The notes under the pieces are model-generated. The model worked only from the letters and a program-made list of their open reading frames with translations, searched no databases and had not been told where the DNA came from. From Aporrectodea caliginosa (taxonomy: Eukaryota; Annelida; Clitellata; Crassiclitellata; Lumbricidae), in NCBI GenBank assembly GCA_020284085.1, contig JACEVL010000419.1, positions 283,501 to 347,500 of the forward strand: a stretch of 64,000 nt of DNA, written 5' to 3'. Every line of letters starts with the position of its first letter. The stretch's first letter is position 1. Below, piece after piece: positions 33,917-44,600 of this stretch. The translations under genes were made by a program, and so were the position numbers.

Positions 33917-36010
33917 GTGTCTTCCACTGCTATGATAGAAATAGCGTCTACACCTCAGAATTCACCAGACCCTGAGCAATCCTTTCTACTCTACGACTCC
34001 ACACTACAAGACCTACTGGATCGTCACGCTCCTCTGCGCACCATCAACATACGGTCAAGAGCAGGATGCCCGTGGTTTGACGGGGAATGTTCACAGTCAA
34101 AGAGGGTAACCAGGCGACTCGAAAGACTGTACCGTCGCATGAGAACAGTCAAAACTCGAGAAGCTTGGATTAAACAACAAGACAACCAACGACACCTCTT
34201 CCAGGAGAAGCGTTCCGAATTCATACGTAGACGTATTGGTGATGCTCAGGGTAGTAAAAACACGTGGAATATCCTGAACTCCGTTCTCCATCCAGCTACT
34301 CCAGACTGCCAAGCCGGCACACCAGATGAATTGTTAAATTCTTTTCTGGACAAAGTTAACCATGTTAGAGATAGCACCGTAAACTCTCCTCCTCCAGATA
34401 TACCTATCCTTACCACCACCTCGCTAACAACCTTTGACACTGTCACTCCTGACTACATTGCTGACCTACTGACAAAATCCACATCCAAACACTGTGAACT
34501 CGACCCTGTGCCTACATGGCTTCTAAAATCTCATCCTCACCTATTTGCCATTATCCTAGCTTTCCTAATCAACCTTTCGCTCTCTACTGGCATACTTCCA
34601 AACTCTCAGAAGAGGGCAGTCATTCGTCCTCGTCTCAAGAAGAGTGGCCTTGATTCCACTCTCTGTTCTAACTATAGGCCTATCTCTAATGTGTCCTTCC
34701 TATCTAAGATGATCGAGAGAGTAGTCCACACTCAGCTCTACTCTTACCTCTCTGCTAACAACCTGCTCCCGCCTCTTCAGTCGGGATTCAGGCAATTCCA
34801 CTCCACTGAAACAGCCGTCCTGAAGGTCTATAATGACCTGGTCCTTGCTGCTGACAAGGGATATGTGACTGCCTTAATACTCCTAGACTTCTCTGCTGCT
34901 TTCGATTGTGTGGATCACTGCATCCTACTTAAAGTTTTGCAAGATTCCTTTGGCATCTCTGGCACTATCCTCAACTGGTTTCTGTCTTACCTCTCTGACC
35001 GCACTCAGTATGTTCGCATCAACCTCCTCATTTCATCAATCGCTTCTGTGCTTTTCGGTGTCCCACAAGGTTCTGTCCTGGGGCCTCTATTGTTCATCCT
35101 CTATACCTCTGCACTCTCAGCCATCGCCTCTCGTCATGGCATAGAAATCCACCTCTATGCTGATGATACTCAACTTTATGTACATCTGCGACTAAATGAG
35201 GTTGCAAATGCTACAAAGAGACTTCGTGCCTGCATTGACGACATCATGCTATGGAGCCTGTCTATGCGCCTCAAACTCAATCCCAGCAAATCTGAGCTCA
35301 TCTGGTTTGACCGTTCTTCTAAGCTGCTGCAGTGTACTGAACTCTCACTCTCTACTTCCTCCTCTCTACTCTCTCCAGCACCTACTGTTCGGGATCTTGG
35401 GGTCATCCTTGACTCCGCACTTTCCCTCAAACCTCAAATAGCTGCCATCTCTCGGGCGTGCTTGTTTCATCTCAGGAGAATCCGACAGCTTCGCTCTACT
35501 CTTGGCTCAGCATCACTGAAAACACTAATACACTGCCTTATTCTGACGCGACTTGACTACTGCAACTCGGTACTCTATGGTCTCCCTGAATGCACACTAC
35601 TTCCTCTAACCAGAATATTGCATCAGGCTGCAAGACTGTGTCTTGGACTCTCTTACCGAGACCATATCACACCTGCTCTTTGTTCTCTACACTGGCTTCC
35701 TGTCTGTGAGCGTATCCGCTTCAAGATGGCACTCCTCATGTACAGAGCATGCACAGATCATCTCCCTTCCTACTTGTCTTCCATGGTCACACCTTGCAAC
35801 TCTGTTAAAGGTCGCTCCTCTCTTCGATCAGCATCTGCTGGAAAGTATGTTGTTCCTGGTACGCGTCTTGTTTTTGGCCGTCGCTCATTCGCAGTTGCCG
35901 GTCCCTCCATCTGGAACTCTCTACCTCCTCATGTTCGCAACTCTCTTAGCGAGACTGTCTTTCGCTCCAAACTTAAAACCTACCTCTTTCAGTCTATTTA
36001 TGGCTTTTAA
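33917..36010 (+). CDS. Non-LTR retrotransposon reverse transcriptase (family D, CR1/L2-like), open 697-codon frame
   Basis: One uninterrupted frame. N-terminal 170 residues: endonuclease-to-RT linker (DLLDRHAPLRTINIRSRAGC PWFD, TWNILNSVLHP). Then RT motifs in order: CSNYRPISNVSFLSKMIERV, LLPPLQSGFRQFHSTETA, LILLDFSAAFDCVDHCILL (catalytic Asp), FGVPQGSVLGPLLFILYTSA, IHLYADDTQLYVHL (catalytic YADD), RLKLNPSKSELIWF and TVRDLGVILDSALSLK. C-terminal block: LDYCNSVLYGLP, LHWLPVCERIRFKMALL and GPSIWNSLPPHVRN. It copies element RNA into DNA at the target. The apurinic endonuclease domain is missing upstream, so it is probably not autonomous. The most recent-looking LINE here. An alternative clade (Jockey/Crack) cannot be excluded. 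Confidence 0.92.
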   Translation: MSSTAMIEIASTPQNSPDPEQSFLLYDSTLQDLLDRHAPLRTINIRSRAGCPWFDGECSQSKRVTRRLERLYRRMRTVKTREAWIKQQDNQRHLFQEKRSEFIRRRIGDAQGSKNTWNILNSVLHPATPDCQAGTPDELLNSFLDKVNHVRDSTVNSPPPDIPILTTTSLTTFDTVTPDYIADLLTKSTSKHCELDPVPTWLLKSHPHLFAIILAFLINLSLSTGILPNSQKRAVIRPRLKKSGLDSTLCSNYRPISNVSFLSKMIERVVHTQLYSYLSANNLLPPLQSGFRQFHSTETAVLKVYNDLVLAADKGYVTALILLDFSAAFDCVDHCILLKVLQDSFGISGTILNWFLSYLSDRTQYVRINLLISSIASVLFGVPQGSVLGPLLFILYTSALSAIASRHGIEIHLYADDTQLYVHLRLNEVANATKRLRACIDDIMLWSLSMRLKLNPSKSELIWFDRSSKLLQCTELSLSTSSSLLSPAPTVRDLGVILDSALSLKPQIAAISRACLFHLRRIRQLRSTLGSASLKTLIHCLILTRLDYCNSVLYGLPECTLLPLTRILHQAARLCLGLSYRDHITPALCSLHWLPVCERIRFKMALLMYRACTDHLPSYLSSMVTPCNSVKGRSSLRSASAGKYVVPGTRLVFGRRSFAVAGPSIWNSLPPHVRNSLSETVFRSKLKTYLFQSIYGF

Positions 36011-36154
36011 TAGTTGCCCAGCTTCAATGTGCACTTCTGAACTTTGTAAGGAGGGCATTATCAAATTACAGTTGTATTGTATTATTGTATGATAGAGATT
36101 CATTTGACTGAATCCTCGCTCACAATCAGCTGAATAAACAAGCAATGTCTTTAG

Positions 36155-36161
36155 CAGTGAT

Positions 36162-36225
<64 letters not shown>

Positions 36226-36226
36226 T
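36155..36226. repeat. AAT microsatellite at the LINE 3' end
   Basis: (AAT)n following GCAGTGATATT, the probable 3' tail of the family D LINE. Confidence 0.9.
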
Positions 36227-36329
36227 TCAGAGGCACTTTTGATCAGCACGATGGGGACGAGAACCTTTGACACAGTAGTTTAGTTTCTTAGAGCCTGAGG
36301 GATCTTTTCTACTTCGGGCGAGAAAAAAA

Positions 36330-36565
36330 AAATAATAATAATAATCTTTTCTTTATTGAAGCGCCTGACAAACGCACTGCGCGGTACATTTACATGTTAT
36401 GCAATTTAAATCTTAACTACTAACAGAACAGACAGCCTGCAATACACGGCGCTAATAGCAGCCTACAAAGCATATCCGCCCAACGGGGCTCGAACTCGGT
36501 ACCTCTCGCTCTCTGTGCCGGATGTTATCCAATGCGCTATCGCCCCCCCCCGATAGCGCATAGTT
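36330..36565 (-). mobile_element. tRNA-derived SINE (type 3) with a hairpin head, copy 2
   Basis: Shares GGGGCTCGAACTCGGTACCT, CTCTCGCTCTCTGTGCCGG and ATCCAATGCGCTATCGCCCC (plus strand) with 30062-30325. The head again folds back: GCGCTATCGCCCCCCCCCGATAGCGC is an inverted pair (36533-36560). AATAAT tail at its 3' end. Confidence 0.82.
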
Positions 36566-37525
36566 AAACTCTATAACTTGTTGCCTAACAGTACACCATC
36601 ACTATTCTTGAACATAGCAAAAACACCTTTTCTAATAAACTATCGGCTGTGTGTTTTGCTAACAGCAAGTTGTTTGCATAATTTTGCAACCTGTTTTTCG
36701 CCAAAAGGTGCTCTTTTCAAAGTTTTTTTTGGGTCACGATGATCGATTCAAGCAACTAGCAGCCTGCAACAAATCAGAAGATGGAAAACGCTGTTCCAAA
36801 TTGTCACATAAGGACTACAAAACTGGTCTCTAACACAGTCAAAATGTTGATCATCTCCATTTTTATATAAATTTTCACACCTTTATAGTGTCCATCATTT
36901 CGAAATTGTCCCAAAATTTATTTTCCCAATGTCGTTAGTAGCCTACAGCGTCCTCTTTGTCGTCCTTCGCTTTCCTAGTGTCTGTTGAAAGCCAGTGTCT
37001 TAACCTGTGTATCGTCAAACCTGCATGTAGTAGGGGCCCTACTACAGCAGCCTGAAACATATTTGTTTTGGTCGGTTTTAACTTCGTCAATATGATATTC
37101 AACAGAAACATTTTTCAATTCTTGCAATTTCTTTACTGTGTCTTTATGTGACTAGCAGCATTTAAAATATTGGCCCCATGACTTTGTAAATACAATGAGT
37201 TGCTACCGCAATACATCTTTCAGCATGCATGTCTCGCTCACAAATAACGATGAGTGAAGTTAGGTTGGAAGTCCTTTAAACTTGCTCTATTCTTTACATG
37301 TATTCATATTCATTGAAAGTTGCACTGGGATTTAACTTAACTCCACAAGGTAATTTTTTAAATAAACTGGAGGGGTTGAAACATGAATTGGGGAGTTGAA
37401 CGATATCAAGACCTCCGACAATTCAATCACTGTTTCTACTTGCATTTTAAATAGGCTACTTTTGTGATCAAGCATTTATACTTGTACTCAAAGTACTTTT
37501 TAAAGTATTTTCTCCATTACTACTG

Positions 37526-38042
37526 GTCGAGGAGAGAGTGCCGTAGAAGAGGAAGATGGCGCCTAAGAAAATCCTCCGTTCTATTCTGGGTTTAGTTTTG
37601 CTTCAGAGGGGGTCCTTAAAAAGTGTGCAAATCCATCACTGGGTATGAAGTCGAAAGTTATTGGTTAGTACAGATGTAGTAATCATGTTTTCTGTTGTAT
37701 GGTACATTTTGCATTCTTTGCTATAAATTTACTGCGAACTAGTTCTGTTAACAAGTTTTGCACAAACAGTATCGAACTGTTCAGAAGTTGAAGTGGAAAT
37801 TTATTAATATAACGTATCAAGATTTTTCGCGTTTGATTGACAATTGCTTTGCTAAGTTCTGTATTAAGTTAGAGCTTATGCAGATGATTGGACAGAAAAT
37901 AAAGATTGCATACTTAAAGATTAAAAATTGTTACATTCGTTTAGAAATATCTGTTCATATAAACTATACATGTAATCAGAGTTCAACAAACAGATCCTCC
38001 TCCTCCGGTCAGACATCGATACAACGCTTAGACGAGACCAGC

Positions 38043-38082
<40 letters not shown>

Positions 38083-38240
38083 CGGAGCTTCGACTCAACT
38101 GAGACTGCACGTGCGAATTTCTCGTTCAGAGGACTTCTGTAGAAAGCAGCTGCTGCAGAGTGAATGTTTGCTTAAAAGATGATGAAATTAGAAGAATATC
38201 GAGGTACAGATAAGCGTTACCAACAGACAACAACGAATCT
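37526..38240 (-). other. Likely 3' untranslated region of the EPB41L5-like gene
   Basis: Follows the inferred stop codon and ends at the outer transposon. AATAAA on the minus strand at 37800-37805 is a fair poly(A) signal about 440 nt downstream. A TCA/TGA triplet repeat lies at 38041-38081. Confidence 0.45.
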
Positions 38241-38447
38241 TCATCCAACATTATCCATTCGGAAACTGGCCAATGGATTCTCCATTGAACAATGTCTCCA
38301 TGAGTAACAATTGGCCTGTGCCTCTTCGCTCCTCTTCTGCTTCTGCTCCGTTTCCTTGAACTCTCTGTTGCTTTCCGTGACCTCTTCTTCCAGATTGAAT
38401 GAAAGGCCAAAGACGGTGCCTTGCATCAACTCGCCCTTGAAGAAGAG
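38241..38447 (-). CDS. EPB41L5: EPB41L5-like terminal exon (provisional)
   Basis: Acceptor TTGACTGCAG; stop TGA at 38241-38243. It encodes [20 protein letters not shown], an acidic/basic helix-like stretch ([20 protein letters not shown]) and ends ASFRMDNVG. An internal donor could instead splice to a possible exon near 38096-37990 that would encode an Asp run; I cannot decide between them. Confidence 0.6.
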   Translation of the reverse strand, partial: LFFKGELMQGTVFGLSFNLEEEVTESNREFKETEQKQKRSEEAQANCYSWRHCSMENPLASFRMDNVG

Positions 38448-41400
38448 CTGCAGTCAAGTGAGACAAAGTGAGTAGCGTCGCTCTCATTTCCCATAATAAT
38501 TATAGGCTACGTTTAGCGTCTGCTTAGACCTGTGTTGCGAGATTAGTCCTGTGAATCGAAGGCGGTCTGTACGCGAGCGGTCTCTCTTCATCGTATGAGA
38601 CGTATTTGTGTGAGACGACAAAATGAGGTGACGACTGGTCAATCTGGTGACCGTTGTACAGGTTGTCAACTGACCAGTTGTTCCTTCGACCGGACGCAAC
38701 CTGGTAGTGGACAATGGCGGCGTTCTGATGTCCTAAGTCTTCTGAGTAAGATTCCTGCAGACAAAAATACACAACTGCAGCCTGAGAAAAACTCTGGTTC
38801 CTGGAGCGATTGAAAAGTTAATGGCAACTGATGATTATAATGATTGGTGTCTGGTGAATATAATTACCATTGATCTGCCAAACCATAGAATCTGCCATCA
38901 TATCCTACGAAGCTGAATGGCCGTCTACGCGATGACACAGTAAGAAAGATGTGTTGGCCTTTAACCTCTGCACTTCAGAATTCAGATATATACTGTTCTT
39001 CGTCAGAAAAACAGAAGTTAGCCAAAGCAATCTGTCCTTCAGTAACCGAGTTGCAACTGAAGTTACGCTTGAATAAACACCAGTCATCACCTACTGAGTC
39101 CATGCAAAAGGAATCAGCTGAACCCAACCTAACTTAAAAGTTATCTGATCTTCTGTCAAGATTTGCTATCACTTCTGTGTAAAAGAAGAAAAATCTTGGA
39201 GAAGATTTCTGAGAAGTTCTGCTCATCTTACTTACTTTGAACTGGTGAAATTCCTGTTGTCGTGGCAACATTGAAAGTCTGTGTGGAGTCTGGCGAGGAG
39301 GAAAGTAGCTGAAAAAGAGAAGACAACATAGTTACATTCGTCTTCATCTTAAAAGGACGAAGAAGACAACCGCTTCATTCGCCTCTGATTAGGTCTCTTG
39401 AAGAGGCGCTAAATAAATTATCGGAATGAATTCATTGCTATCTCAGAAAGAAAGGAAGCTGACGCCAGTTCAAAAACCTCCTTCTGTCAATTCCTTAACT
39501 CAGATATTCGTAAATACCCGCTCTTCAGTTAAGCACTTAAATTAGTAACATAAGCGGATCGAAAGAGTCACGGAAATAAAGGCAAGGAAGACGATGACGA
39601 CAACGATGAGGAAATGGACAGAGAAAGCTACAAATTACTACGAACAATAGAGACAGTTACACTTTCAGAAATGTTTTCTAAAGGAACTGAAAATATATTA
39701 AGTAACCTTTGCGATTGTAGTTTTGAGGTCAGGTCACGCTCCCCCACTCCTCCTCCTCTTCCTCCTCCACCTCCCATTCCTCCTCCTCCTCCCATTCCTC
39801 CTGCACCTCTGCTTCTTCCTCTCGGCATGTGCAAACTGCTATAGGAGATCACAGCTGTAAACAAAGTTAGTATAAGTTTACAATAAATTATCAATAATTC
39901 AACAAATATTAGCTATACGAAATTACCTCATCAAATCAGACATGGTTGTCTACGATATTTGAATTAAGAAGATAGAATGGGAACTGTACAAAGCGAAACT
40001 GAATAACAGCTAACTGCATAGAATACGAGTAATAATCCGGACTACGTCTAAACCTTTATGTAGCCCAGTTCTTCAATGTGCCAAATAAAGCTCGTTGCTT
40101 TAATACTCCACATGAATTCCAAAGTGGATTTTTGTCTGTTGAATCAATGGAAACCTACGCAGTGAATCGATGTGCGGTTGTTGATGCGACGGTTGTCTGC
40201 TGCTGTTGCTGCTGTTGTTGTTGTTGTTGTTGTGACTCGTTGTCTGAATCTGTGTCTTGTCAGGATCGAGAGCAACCGATTGTCTACGTCCGTTCAGTGT
40301 TTCTACTCCGTTCATCATCGTCATCATCATCGCCGTATTCGACTGCCTACTCCTCGTCGACCTCTGCAGGCCCTGCCCTGCAGCTGCCCCTGTCCCTGTC
40401 CCTGCCCCTGCTGCCCCTGCATCTGCCCCTGCTGCCATCGACTGCCTTGCTCTTTCGTTCAGACAGATGCCACCACCGCTCGTAGACGTCGATGACCTGA
40501 ACGAAGAAACTGGTGGTGGTGGTGGTGGTAGTGGTGGTGGTGGAGACTGTGGCTGGAGAAGTCTTTCCTTAGACTTGGTAACTGAACCACGGTGACTCTT
40601 GCGCAGCGAAGACGAACCTGGGTCGAATTGAACTGCAGTCATTCAGAGATTCATACAATTTCCTATTAGGACGCTGCAGCCTATACAAAAGCCATCCATA
40701 GCAATCGCATAGCCTAGTAACATCATTATGTTAATAATCTCCTCTCAAATTATTCTAACTTCTGTATAAAGAATAAAGACATAGAGCTTGATCGAACGCT
40801 TTCTCTTCGGTTTCTTTTGAGCCAAAAGCTTCGTCTATAGAAAGCGTTGATTTAGTCTGAAAATTTCTGTCAAATTTACCACATTTCCCATAAATTAGAT
40901 AAGAAAACAATTTTGTTCTTCTGTACTTGTAGCGGGGTTTCTAGGTCTGCCTGGTTTCTAAAGAAGCCCGCAGTTGAATGAAAATATCTGACTTAGAAGA
41001 AATAGAAATGAAAGTAGGCCCTATAACTGATCAGCAGACCGACCATTCATCATGGTTCGTTGTTCGAAGTCGTCGTCAAATGATTCCTGCGTTGAAACGG
41101 TTACTTGAACTGGAACCAAACTCGGTAACTTCGCTGCTTTCGCCACGTTATTATTGTCCGAATCAATCACCTGAAAAGAAAATGCAATCAACTCAAACGA
41201 AGTTTAAGTGACGAGCATTTCCGAAGTTACTTTAGTTAGAGACAAATCATGTGTAAGTGTGATTGCAAACTGATATTTCAAGAGACACGCATCAGAGAGT
41301 CTGTGCTCAAAATGTCATGTACGGAAATCGGGAACCTTCTTAACTTGATCAGCTGGATCTGATCTCATTTAGATAATTCATTGATTCAGATCATTTATAT

Positions 41401-41567
41401 TTGTATATATTTGGTTGCTGAGCTACTGACCCTGGAAGGCGATCGACCGGACGAATAGTTTCTCGATCGTCGTCTCTGCATTGAAGATCGAGCGGCGGCG
41501 GCGGCGTCTGTGGCTCTGGTGAGCGTCGTCGTTGCCTCTCTTTCCAGCTGATTATTCATCAGAGACC

Positions 41568-41602
<35 letters not shown>

Positions 41603-44600
41603 CTCTGGTTTGTCTCCGACGCCGAAGAAAGGTCTCGTGACTTTCGTCTGCTGCTGCTGCTTGCCTGAGTACCAGCCACAGACCTACACAAAGACACTGA
41701 AAACGTTCATCGGATCTCCTCTCGTCCAAGAAAAAACACATCTTCTCCTGTTATGAGGCAGAATAGAAGATTCTGAATTGTGACGATGCATTGCAATACC
41801 ACATACAATATTATAAGAAATATTCAGACAGAAAGCAATGTTTCACCACATCGTCTTCTCTGCACTCAACTGGCAAATACTCGCTTCTTACCTGCACGTT
41901 AAACTGTCTCGACAAAGGGCAGCAGTTCACATTCAGGACAGAAAAGACATTTCCAGATGTCTGTTTCGCCATCGCCCCCTAGCGAACTGGGCAATGAAAC
42001 GACCACATCGACTGTACACTGTGACTGGGAATAAGAGAGGACTTCATGATTATAATCATGATGGAAGTCAAAGCTGCAGCAGCCTGTTGTGCTTCAGGTG
42101 ACCCACTGCTGCAGCTCTTCTTCCTTCGTCTCAATGTAAACATCTTGAGGATGAAATTACCATCGTTTCGTTGGAGCATACAGATGATGATCATTTCCAT
42201 GGCGATTGTTTTCTTCCTTCTCCAGTCTGTCAAACTTCTCACGACGTGAATAGCGTTTGCTCAGACGCCGCTGGAACTTGATGTCTCTGTGATGAACGGC
42301 TCTGCTCACCGTCTGCAGTTCTGTACTTCCACTGAACAGAACAAACCAAGATTCTCAGATGCACAATCCATCGAATTAAACGACTGGATCCTCCAAAAGA
42401 CATTCTACGAACTGACAGGCTGAATGAAAAGCTGAACAGTTTGACAATATACTTTAAAATCATGAAATTGTTTTCATATCGAAAAACAAAATAACATCAT
42501 GCATCAATTTCAAAGCATTGCTGTTGAGAAAAAGCAAATGAATTCATAGAAATGGGAATACTTAAAAAATCAAATATTATCACACAAAGAAAAGAACTTG
42601 TTAACCCTTAAGCAAACCTATCCAACATCGACCGTAACCACGACAGCGTCACTTTATTTGAATAACATTCTTAACTAAAAACGGGCTAAAAACCAATAAA
42701 CATGCATGTATCCGACTTGGACAGAGTCTCAAAGTCTGATCTTAAATCACACAAATAAATTAAAGAAGATTTCTATTAACGAAGTCCTTTAAAATAAACT
42801 CAGACGAGGACCATTTGGACAACTTCACTGCGTCTAAGGATCTAAAAAAAAACCTCGAGAATGACGTCAAAGAAACCTGTATCGAACTCTGGATCCAAGG
42901 CGGAAGAAGTCTGACTTGAGTCCGTACGGTTTGATTGGGCTGCTGAGACGGAAGAACGTGTGATGCTGCACCGCACATCTCCAGAGGACTTTGCAGGCCT
43001 TCTCACTGTCAAGGCGAAATATGAAAGTATGCTCTTGTTCCTGGCCCTACAGAAGACACAAAGCCAGAGAAACTGAATTTCCAATTTGGTTTAATCTGTT
43101 CACAGAACCTGAAACTTATCAGACTAATCAATGGACTCCATTCTCCACTTCAATCTTCACATCCCCCTTTCGACCATCAAACTGTCAGGAGCAACAAACA
43201 TAGAGGAACACAACAGCAGCAACAACAACAACAACAACAGAGAACGGAATCTGGAGAAAACTGATCAAGAAGAAATAGGAAGAAAAATGGAAGATGAGGA
43301 TTAAGTAGAAGAAGAAGGAGGAGAAGGAGGAGAGGACGAGGAGGAAGAGGAAGAGAGGAGGAGGAGGAATAGGAGGAGGAGGAGGAGGAAGAAGAAGAAG
43401 TAGAAGAAAAAAAGAAGAAGATATGTGACAAAGTTTAATTACTACAGTTGCATGAACTCACTCTGTCATCACTTTCTACGACTTCCAAATGAAGTCGCTT
43501 CTTCTTGAACTGAAGCTTCGTTATCTTCGGCCTACAAAATTACCACTCAGTAAAAAGCATAAAGATAATTGCAAGCATCAGATACATTCAAATTCCTCAG
43601 ATATATTCAAATTCCTCAGATATATTCAAATTCCTCAGATACATTCAAATTCCTCAGATATATTCAAATTCCTCAGATACTTATTCAAATTCCTCAGACA
43701 TATTCAAATTCCTCAGATATATTCAAATTCCTCAGATACTTATTCAAATTCCTCATATACATTCAAATTCCTCAGACATATTCAAATTCCTCAGATATAT
43801 TCAAATTCCTCAGATACTTATTCAAATTCCTCAGACATATTCAAATTCCTCAGATATATTCAAATTCCTCAGATACTTATTCAAATTCCTCAGATATATT
43901 CAAATTCCTCAGATACTTATTCAAATTCCTCATATACATTCAAATTCCTCAGACATATTCAAATTCCTCAGATATATTCAAATTCCTCAGATATATTCAA
44001 ATTCCTCAGATACTTATTCAAATTCCTCATATACATTCAAATTCCTCAGACATATTCAAATTCCTCAGATACTTATTCAAATTCCTCAGACATATTCAAA
44101 TTCCTCAGATACTTATTCAAATTCCTCATATACATTCAAATTCCTCAGACATATTCAAATTCCTCAGACATATTCAAATTCCTCAGATACTTATTCAAAT
44201 TCCTCAGATACTTATTCAAATTCCTCATATACTTATTCAAATTCCTCAGATACTTATTCAAATTCCTCAGATACTTATTCAAATTCCTCATATACTTATT
44301 CAAATTCCTCAGATACTTATTCAAATTCCTCAGATACTTATTCAAATTCCTCATTATACATTTTATTCAAATATTCAAATTCCTCATATACTTATTCAAA
44401 TTCCTCAGATACTTATTCAAATTCCTCAGATACTTATTCAAATTCCTCATATACATTTTATTCAAATATTCAAATTCCTCAGATACTTATTCAAATTCCT
44501 CAGATACTTATTCAAATTCCTCATATACTTATTCAAATATTCAAATTCCTCAGATACTTATTCAAATTCCTCAGATCATCATCATCATCATCAGGATCCA

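Larger units (their letters stand above)
32654..37432. mobile_element. Inner hAT-like element nested in the outer one
   Basis: Ends CAGGGTTTCAATTGTCAAAT and, in reverse complement, CAGTGATTGAATTGTCGG. Flanking octamers TGTATACT and TTTCTACT agree at 6 of 8. It contains the family D LINE and a SINE. Confidence 0.5.
31837..37525. mobile_element. Outer hAT-like element, itself carrying nested insertions
   Basis: Ends CAGTGATGGGAAGTATTTTA and, in reverse complement, CAGTAGTAATGGAGAAAATA. Flanking octamers GTGGAGGT and GTCGAGGA agree at 6 of 8. Repeated AAATACTTT/AAAGTATTT motifs near both ends. Old and mutated, so boundaries are probable rather than certain. Confidence 0.55.

Noticed and set aside
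37990..38096. Possible alternative last exon of the FERM gene with ten Asp
   Set aside because: The Asp run is a TGA/TCA microsatellite and the needed upstream donor is weak. Kept only as an alternative in the terminal-exon entry.
38950..39090. Candidate minus-strand exon after TTTATTCAAG
   Set aside because: Neither frame gives a phase that joins 39236-39308 to 38530-38754, which already join perfectly; the acceptor is weak.
40078..40595. Plus-strand frames with Cys or Val runs
   Set aside because: Antisense of the low-complexity FERM-gene exon at 40159-40632.
42046..42112. Possible extra minus exon reading [12 protein letters not shown]
   Set aside because: No convincing acceptor/donor, and the flanking exons (42182 and 41683) already agree in phase.
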